Below are positions 14,928 to 20,226 of a stretch of DNA of 20,226 nt, piece by piece. A program made the position numbers and the translations under genes. This stretch comes from an uncultured Collinsella sp. (lineage in GTDB: Bacteria; Actinomycetota; Coriobacteriia; Coriobacteriales; Coriobacteriaceae): the NCBI GenBank assembly GCA_900759565.1, contig CAAEVV010000053.1:1-20226 (forward strand), read 5' to 3'. Each line of letters opens with the position of its first letter. Positions within the stretch are counted from its first letter, which is position 1. Below the pieces are notes generated by a model. It had not been told where the DNA came from, made no database searches, and was given only the letters and a program-made list of their open reading frames with translations.

Positions 14928-16751
14928 ATGGATGCTGCGATTCAGTACATCTTGTACTTTGCCGTGCTCGTCGTCTTGGCCGTTCCGCTCGGTCGGTTCA
15001 TGGCCCATATCATGGATGGTGAGCATACGTTCCTGTCGCCTGTGATTGCTCCTGTGGAGCGTGGCGTCTATCGTCTGCTTCGCATCGACGCGGCAGAGCA
15101 GATGGGGTGTAGGCGCTATCTGGCGAGCGTGCTGGTCTTTTCGGGGATCGGCCTCGTGGCTCTTGTGGCACTCCAGGTGCTTCAGTCTTTCTTGCCAGGC
15201 AATCCCCAGCACCTGCCGGGTGTGTCATGGGACCTGTCGTTTAATACGGCTGCTTCCTTCATAACCAACACCAACTGGCAATCCTATTCCGGTGAGACCA
15301 CCCTGTCCTACTTTGTGCAGTTCATGGGCCTCACCGTGCAAAACTTCTTGTCCGCCGGCACCGGTATTGCGGTCATGTTCGCGCTCATCCGCGGTTTCCG
15401 TCAGGTCAAGGAGCAGGGTCTGGGTTCCTTCTGGGTCGACCTCACCCGCACCGTCCTGTATGTGCTCATCCCGCTGAACCTCGTGTTCGGCATCTGCCTG
15501 GCTGCCGGTGGCGTTATCTCCAATTTTCAGCCGGCTCAGAAGGCTGAGCTCGTAGAGCCCGTTGCTGTCCAGCCTAATGCAGACGGCGGTTGGAGCGTTA
15601 TCGACGGCGCCCAGATCGAGGGCGACACGGTCAAGGTCGACGGCAAGGTCGTCGAGGGCGCCCGCGTGGTCACCGAGCAGTTTTTGCCCCAGGGTCCTGC
15701 GGCCAGCCAGGTTGCCATCAAACAATCCGGCACCAACGGCGGCGGCTTCTTTGGCGCGAACTCTGCGCATCCGTATGAGAACCCCAATGCCTTCACCAAC
15801 ATCATCGAGATGACCAGCTTGCTGCTGATTCCGGTCGCCTGCTGCTTCACCTTCGGCATCGGTGTCAAGAATGCCAGGCAGGGCAAGGCCATCTTCGCGG
15901 CGATGTTTATCCTGCTCGTGGTCTTTACCGGCATCATCGCCGTTAACGAGCATATGGGTACGCCGCAGCTGGCAGATGGCGGCGCGGTCAACATCGAGAT
16001 GACCGATGGCCAGGCGGGCGGCAACATGGAGGGCAAGGAGAGCCGCTTTGGCATCGCCTCCTCTTCTACCTGGTCCGCTTTCACGACGGCTGCTTCCAAC
16101 GGCTCGGTCAACTCCATGCACGACTCCTACACCCCGCTCGGCGGGTTTGTCCAGATGCTCCAGATAGCGCTGGGCGAGGTGGTGTTCGGCGGCGTGGGCT
16201 GCGGCCTGTACGGCATGATCGGCTTCGCCATCCTCACGGTATTTATCGCCGGCCTTATGGTCGGCCGCACGCCCGAGTTCCTGGGCAAGAAGATCGAGCC
16301 GACCGAGATGCGCTGGGCGGTGGTTCTGTGTCTCGCCACCCCGTTCGCCATTCTGGTGAGCTCCACTATCGCCTGCATGGTGCCCGGTCTTGTCGACCAA
16401 CTCAACAACGGCGGGGCGCATGGCTTCTCCGAGGTCCTGTACACCCTTACTTCGGCTGGCGGCAACAACGGCTCCTCATTCGCCGGCATGAACTGCAACA
16501 TCCCGTGGATCAACGTGCTGCTGGGTATCGAGATGCTGTTCGCGCGGTTCCTGCCGATTGCGGGCACGCTCGCCATCGCGGGCTCGCTGGCCGGGAAGGG
16601 CAAGGTCGCCGAGGGCGCCGGCACGCTTTCCACCACCAATGCCATGTTCGTGTTCCTGCTGGTATTCGTCGTTCTGCTGATTGGCGCCCTGAGCTTCTTC
16701 CCGGCGTTGGCGCTTGGTCCCGTTGCCGAATTCTTCCAGATGGTTGCGTAA
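14928..16751 (+). CDS. kdpA: KdpA, potassium-channel subunit of the Kdp ATPase
   Basis: The 607-residue membrane protein is the potassium-selective subunit of the KdpFABC pump. Selectivity-filter segments are visible: TNTNWQSYSGE, GTNGGGFFGANSAHPYENP and TSAGGNNGSSF. It is about 50 residues longer than the 557-residue Escherichia coli protein. Much of the difference is a polar, acidic stretch at about residues 208-248, just before the GPAASQVAIKQ motif, with a smaller one near 345-375. The ATG at 14928 is preceded by GAGGAG at 14909-14914. It begins three bases after kdpF and is followed by kdpB after 15 bases, consistent with one operon. Confidence 0.96.
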   Translation: MDAAIQYILYFAVLVVLAVPLGRFMAHIMDGEHTFLSPVIAPVERGVYRLLRIDAAEQMGCRRYLASVLVFSGIGLVALVALQVLQSFLPGNPQHLPGVSWDLSFNTAASFITNTNWQSYSGETTLSYFVQFMGLTVQNFLSAGTGIAVMFALIRGFRQVKEQGLGSFWVDLTRTVLYVLIPLNLVFGICLAAGGVISNFQPAQKAELVEPVAVQPNADGGWSVIDGAQIEGDTVKVDGKVVEGARVVTEQFLPQGPAASQVAIKQSGTNGGGFFGANSAHPYENPNAFTNIIEMTSLLLIPVACCFTFGIGVKNARQGKAIFAAMFILLVVFTGIIAVNEHMGTPQLADGGAVNIEMTDGQAGGNMEGKESRFGIASSSTWSAFTTAASNGSVNSMHDSYTPLGGFVQMLQIALGEVVFGGVGCGLYGMIGFAILTVFIAGLMVGRTPEFLGKKIEPTEMRWAVVLCLATPFAILVSSTIACMVPGLVDQLNNGGAHGFSEVLYTLTSAGGNNGSSFAGMNCNIPWINVLLGIEMLFARFLPIAGTLAIAGSLAGKGKVAEGAGTLSTTNAMFVFLLVFVVLLIGALSFFPALALGPVAEFFQMVA

Positions 16752-16766
16752 AGGAGTCGCAGATTT

Positions 16767-18827
16767 ATGGCTATGCAAAAAGACATGATGAGCCGCGCGG
16801 TGCGCGATTCATTTGCCAAGCTTGACCCCCGTGTCCAGGTCCAAAACCCGGTCATGTTCCTGGTGTGGCTGTCGGCCGCCATGACCTCCATTCTGGCTAT
16901 CGCCTCAATTATTGGGGTACAGGACGCCGACGTCCCCACGTACTATGTGATCGCCATTGCCGTCATTCTCTGGCTGACCGACCTCTTTTCAAATTTTGCC
17001 GAGGCACTTGCCGAGGGCCGCGGTAAGGCGCAGGCAGACTCCCTGCGCGCGGCGAAAAAGGACGTCGAGGCCCATCGCATCGAGTCCGTCGAGGATAAGG
17101 ACCGCTTCACGGTCGTTCCCGGTACCGAGCTCTCACGCGGGGATCTGGTGGTCGTGCGCGCCGGCGAGCAGATTCCGGGAGACGGCGATGTCATCGAGGG
17201 TGCCGCCTCGGTTGATGAGTCGGCCATCACCGGCGAGTCTGCACCCGTGGTTCGCGAGGCTGGCGGCGACCGTTCTGCCGTCACTGGCGGCACCACCGTG
17301 CTTTCCGATTGGATTGTGGTGAAAATTACCAGCGAGCCTGGCCAGAGCTTCCTGGATAAGATGATCGCCATGGTCGAGGGCGCCGCCCGCAAGAAGACCC
17401 CCAACGAGGTCGCGCTCGAGATCTTTCTGGTTGCTCTGTCCGTCATCTTCATCCTCGTGACGATCGCACTGTATTGCTACTCGAGTTTCTCTGCAGGGCT
17501 CAACGGTATGGCGAATCCCACCGCTGTGACCACGCTCGTTGCCTTGCTCGTCTGTCTGGCGCCCACCACCATTGGTGCGCTGCTGTCCGCCATTGGCATC
17601 GCCGGCATGAGCCGACTGAACGAGGCCAACGTGCTGGCCATGTCCGGCCGCGCCATCGAGGCCGCCGGCGACGTCGACATCCTCATGCTCGATAAGACCG
17701 GTACCATCACCTTGGGCAACCGCCAGGCCGCTGAGTTCATTCCGGTCGACGGTGTCGATCCGGCAGAACTCGCCGATGCCGCGCAGCTGTCCTCTCTGGC
17801 GGATGAGACCCCCGAGGGCCGCTCCATCGTCGTGCTCGCCAAGGAGCAGTTTGGGCTGCGCGGCCGCACACTCGAGGATAAGGGCATGGAGTTCATCCCC
17901 TTCACCGCGGCGACCCGCATGTCCGGTGTGAACTACGCCGACAGCGAGATTCGCAAGGGTGCGGCCGATTCCGTTCGCGCTTATGTGGAGGCTGCCGGAG
18001 GAGTGTTTTCGAAGGAGTGCGACGAGGCCGTCGAACGCATTGCGAAGGTGGGCGGCACCCCGTTGGTCGTGGCAAAGGACCGACGTGTGCTGGGCGTCGT
18101 CTACCTTAAGGACATCATCAAGTCCGGCGTGAAGGAGAAGTTCGCCGACCTGCGCCGCATGGGTATCAAGACCATCATGGTGACGGGTGATAATCCGCTG
18201 ACGGCCGCCGCCATCGCAGCCGAGGCGGGCGTGGACGACTTCCTGGCCGAGGCCACCCCCGAGGGCAAGCTCGAGAAGATCCGCGCGTTCCAGCATGAGG
18301 GCCATCTGGTCGCGATGACCGGCGACGGCACCAACGACGCGCCGGCGCTGGCGCAGGCGGATGTCGCCGTGGCCATGAACACGGGAACCCAGGCTGCCAA
18401 GGAGGCCGGCAACATGGTCGACCTCGACTCCAGCCCCACCAAGCTCATCGATATCGTGCGTATCGGCAAGCAACTGCTCATGACCCGCGGCTCGCTCACG
18501 ACCTTCTCGGTCGCCAACGACGTCGCCAAGTATTTCGCCATTATCCCAGCGCTATTCTCGCCGATCTACCCCGGGTTGGACGCCCTCAACATCCTGGGGC
18601 TCACCAGCCCGTTGACTGCCGTGCTGTCCGCCATTATCTACAACGCGCTGGTCATCGTCGCGCTGATTCCTGCCGCCCTGAAAGGCGTGAAGTACCGCGA
18701 GCTTTCGTCCGGCCAGCTGCTGACCCACAACCTGCTGGTGTGGGGTCTGGGCGGTATCGTGGCGCCGTTCGTATTCATCAAGATTATCGACATGCTGCTG
18801 GCCTTGTTCGGCATTGGCATGATGTAG
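16767..18827 (+). CDS. kdpB: KdpB, P-type ATPase subunit
   Basis: The 686-residue product is the ATP-hydrolysing subunit of the Kdp pump. P-type motifs are complete: TGES at 155-158, DKTGT with phosphorylated Asp309, MTGDNPLTAAAIA, and TGDGTNDAP with Asp520 and Asp524. In the membrane helix NDVAKYFAI, Asp585 and Lys588 match the charged pair used for coupling in the E. coli enzyme. Ser158 matches the serine whose phosphorylation inhibits the E. coli pump. AAAGGAG at 16750-16756, spanning the kdpA stop, serves as the ribosome-binding site. The length equals the family norm and nothing essential is missing. Confidence 0.97.
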   Translation: MAMQKDMMSRAVRDSFAKLDPRVQVQNPVMFLVWLSAAMTSILAIASIIGVQDADVPTYYVIAIAVILWLTDLFSNFAEALAEGRGKAQADSLRAAKKDVEAHRIESVEDKDRFTVVPGTELSRGDLVVVRAGEQIPGDGDVIEGAASVDESAITGESAPVVREAGGDRSAVTGGTTVLSDWIVVKITSEPGQSFLDKMIAMVEGAARKKTPNEVALEIFLVALSVIFILVTIALYCYSSFSAGLNGMANPTAVTTLVALLVCLAPTTIGALLSAIGIAGMSRLNEANVLAMSGRAIEAAGDVDILMLDKTGTITLGNRQAAEFIPVDGVDPAELADAAQLSSLADETPEGRSIVVLAKEQFGLRGRTLEDKGMEFIPFTAATRMSGVNYADSEIRKGAADSVRAYVEAAGGVFSKECDEAVERIAKVGGTPLVVAKDRRVLGVVYLKDIIKSGVKEKFADLRRMGIKTIMVTGDNPLTAAAIAAEAGVDDFLAEATPEGKLEKIRAFQHEGHLVAMTGDGTNDAPALAQADVAVAMNTGTQAAKEAGNMVDLDSSPTKLIDIVRIGKQLLMTRGSLTTFSVANDVAKYFAIIPALFSPIYPGLDALNILGLTSPLTAVLSAIIYNALVIVALIPAALKGVKYRELSSGQLLTHNLLVWGLGGIVAPFVFIKIIDMLLALFGIGMM

Positions 18828-18839
18828 ACGGAGGTTTGT

Positions 18840-19430
18840 ATGTTCAAAGGTATCGCATCGCGCGCACTTGGCGTGTTCGCGCTGTTTGCCATCGTCTGCG
18901 GCCTGGGATACACGCTCGTGGTGACCGGCGTCGCGCAGCTTGCGTTTCCGTACCAGGCGAACGGATCGCTTATTACGGTCGACGGCAAGGTTGTGGGTTC
19001 CGAGCTCATCGGCCAGAACTTCGATGATGAAGCCCACATGTGGGGTCGTATCCAGAACGTGTCAATTGTCGAAGGCGAAGACGGCGAACTCATGGCGTAT
19101 GGTGCCCCGTCCAACCTGTCCCCGGCGAGTGAGGAGTATCGGCAGCTGATAGATGCGCGCGTGAAGAAGATTCGCGCCGCCAATCCCGATGCCGATATGG
19201 ACGCTGTGCCCGTCGACCTGGTGACGTGCTCGGGGTCCGGCCTCGACCCGGAGATCTCTCCGGATGCCGCCGAGTACCAGGTCCCGCGCCTTGCCAAAGC
19301 CACGGGCAAAAGTGAGGACGAGGTGCACGACATCATCGCCGCGTGCACCAAGGGTCGTTTCCTCGGCGTGTTCGGCGAGCCCACGGTCAACGTGCTCAAG
19401 GTGAACCTTATGCTGGACGGCGTGCTGTAG
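18840..19430 (+). CDS. kdpC: KdpC, accessory subunit of the Kdp ATPase
   Basis: The 196-residue protein has one N-terminal membrane helix (about residues 8-32) and an extracytoplasmic domain with the KdpC hallmarks VTCSGSGLDPEISP and a C-terminal GEPTVNVLKVNL. KdpC sits on KdpA and is needed for assembly and high affinity. GGAGG lies just upstream of the ATG at 18840, 12 bases after kdpB. It is the last gene of the operon and is followed by the hairpin repeat, which probably ends the transcript. Confidence 0.95.
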   Translation: MFKGIASRALGVFALFAIVCGLGYTLVVTGVAQLAFPYQANGSLITVDGKVVGSELIGQNFDDEAHMWGRIQNVSIVEGEDGELMAYGAPSNLSPASEEYRQLIDARVKKIRAANPDADMDAVPVDLVTCSGSGLDPEISPDAAEYQVPRLAKATGKSEDEVHDIIAACTKGRFLGVFGEPTVNVLKVNLMLDGVL

Positions 19431-19488
19431 GTGAAGGAGCGGCGGATGAGGGCATGACTGACTATCTGAGCCCTCAATTCCACCCCGC

Positions 19489-19570
19489 CCATCAGTTGCG
19501 GTGAAATACGGACTGTCTTGGCTGTCAAAGGCCTTATCTACTCCGTATTCCACCGCAACTTTTTTGTGGG
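19489..19570 (+). repeat. 82-bp hairpin repeat, copy 2, with terminator tail
   Basis: This is the second copy of the element at 11075-11155, differing by a T-to-C change in the loop and one more T in the tail. The stem arms, 19494-19512 and 19542-19560, keep the same single mismatch. It lies 58 bases after the kdpC stop and in the same orientation relative to the preceding gene as copy 1. Conservation of the loop as well as the stem goes beyond what a terminator needs. Confidence 0.85.
19494..19565 (+). terminator. Rho-independent terminator formed by repeat copy 2
   Basis: The long stem is followed by a run of six T residues (19560-19565). It would end the kdpFABC transcript before the flavin oxidoreductase gene. 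Confidence 0.75.
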
Positions 19571-19613
19571 TCGATACGTAGGCAGGGGAGTGCGTGCGGT
19601 CGGGTACCGTGCG

Positions 19614-19642
19614 GTTGCTGGTACGATAGATAAGTCAGCAAC
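19614..19642 (+). other. Inverted repeat upstream of the flavin oxidoreductase
   Basis: GTTGCTG (19614-19620) and CAGCAAC (19636-19642) form a perfect 7-bp inverted repeat around a 15-base centre that includes TACGAT (19622-19627), a weak -10 match. It lies 34 bases before the next start codon and could be a regulator site or a leader hairpin. Confidence 0.35.
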
Positions 19643-19676
19643 TGCCGCCGAGCGGCTCAAATGAAAGGAACCCTGT

Positions 19677-20226
19677 ATGGAGTCCTCCGCCTATCCGATG
19701 CTCTTTAGTCCGATCAAGGTCGGTACGACCGAGGTCAAGAACCGCGTGTTTATGCCGCCGGTGTCCACGAACCTGGCCGATCATGGCTATGTGACCGACG
19801 ACTTGGTCGATCATTACCGTGCCCGTGCCAAGGGCGGCGTTGGCCTGATCATCACCGAGGTCGTGACGGTCGAGCCCACCTATACCTATCTGCCGGGCGA
19901 CATGTGCTGCTACGACGACACGTTTATCCCTGGCTGGGAAAAGCTCGCCGCAGCCGTCCACGAGTACGGCTGCAAAATCATGCCGCAGCTCTTCCACCCC
20001 GCCTACATGGCCTTTAACATTCCGGGTACGCCGCGCCTGATCGCTCCGTCCTTTGTGGGCCCGTCCTATGCCCGAGAGGCACCGCGCCCCATCACGGTCG
20101 ATGAGATTCACGAGCTTACGCATCAGTTTGGCGACGCTGCCGTGCGTATGCAGAAGGCTGGCGTCGATGGCGTCGAGGTCCACGCAGCGCACGCCCACGG
20201 TATGCTCGGCGGCTTTTTGACTCCGC
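19677..20226 (+). CDS. Old Yellow Enzyme-family NADH:flavin oxidoreductase (5' part, cut by window edge)
   Basis: The visible 183 residues match the N-terminal FMN-binding TIM barrel of the Old Yellow Enzyme family. They show LFSPIKVGTTEVKNR, MPPVSTN, ARAKGGVGLIITE and the active-site segment VEVHAAHAHGMLGGFLTP (His169, His172, His174). The 2,4-dienoyl-CoA reductase and BaiCD-type branch shares this start and continues with Fe-S and FAD/NADH domains, which here would lie outside the window. AAAGGA at 19664-19669 precedes the ATG at 19677. The substrate cannot be judged: these enzymes reduce activated double bonds in bile-acid intermediates, enoates and other compounds. Confidence 0.85.
   Translation, partial: MESSAYPMLFSPIKVGTTEVKNRVFMPPVSTNLADHGYVTDDLVDHYRARAKGGVGLIITEVVTVEPTYTYLPGDMCCYDDTFIPGWEKLAAAVHEYGCKIMPQLFHPAYMAFNIPGTPRLIAPSFVGPSYAREAPRPITVDEIHELTHQFGDAAVRMQKAGVDGVEVHAAHAHGMLGGFLTP

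Noticed and set aside
1..20226. CRISPR arrays, tRNA or rRNA genes, insertion sequences and prophage genes
   Set aside because: No spaced repeat array, RNA gene or transposase/integrase motif was seen. The only dispersed repeat is the pair of hairpin elements.

Overview
The window is a compact, high-GC bacterial chromosome segment. G/C-rich codons, strong GGAGG-type ribosome-binding sites and short spacers between genes are seen throughout. The gene content suggests a saccharolytic gut anaerobe of the Actinomycetota, most likely a coriobacterium such as Collinsella. That assignment is inference from gene families and general composition, because no marker gene is present.

Region 1 (about 1-9742) is a pectin-oligosaccharide utilisation locus. 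It encodes a GPH/MFS-type sugar symporter (405-1964), a GH28 polygalacturonase-family hydrolase (2080-3675), an acetyl-esterase-like alpha/beta hydrolase (3780-4589), a pectin methylesterase fused to a second alpha/beta hydrolase (4586-6751), an SGNH/GDSL esterase (6821-7489), a GH105 unsaturated (rhamno)galacturonyl hydrolase (7597-8835) and a xylose-isomerase-like TIM-barrel protein (8837-9742). None of the enzymes has a recognisable signal peptide. The inferred scheme is import of still-esterified pectic oligosaccharides, followed by de-esterification and trimming in the cytoplasm. Five copies of an AACGTTCACC operator, one of them the perfect palindrome GTGAACGTTCAC, lie upstream of the transporter (three) and of GH105 (two). 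At both promoters two operators sit 40-41 bp apart around a candidate -10 box, so one LacI-type regulator encoded elsewhere probably controls the locus. At the extreme left edge a minus-strand gene begins and runs out of the window; its Shine-Dalgarno sequence lies inside a perfect 13-bp hairpin.

Region 2 (9743-11160) holds a stand-alone GltD-like FAD/Fe-S NADPH oxidoreductase. It is followed by the first copy of an 81-bp repeat that forms a long terminator-like hairpin.

Region 3 (11161-19570) is a complete Kdp high-affinity potassium uptake system. kdpD and kdpE are on the minus strand, divergent from kdpF-kdpA-kdpB-kdpC on the plus strand; the 28-residue kdpF is present. The shared 244-bp intergenic region contains an 11-bp-phased direct repeat suitable for KdpE. 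The second copy of the hairpin repeat follows kdpC.

Region 4 (19677 to the end) is the 5' part of an Old Yellow Enzyme-family flavin oxidoreductase cut by the window edge.
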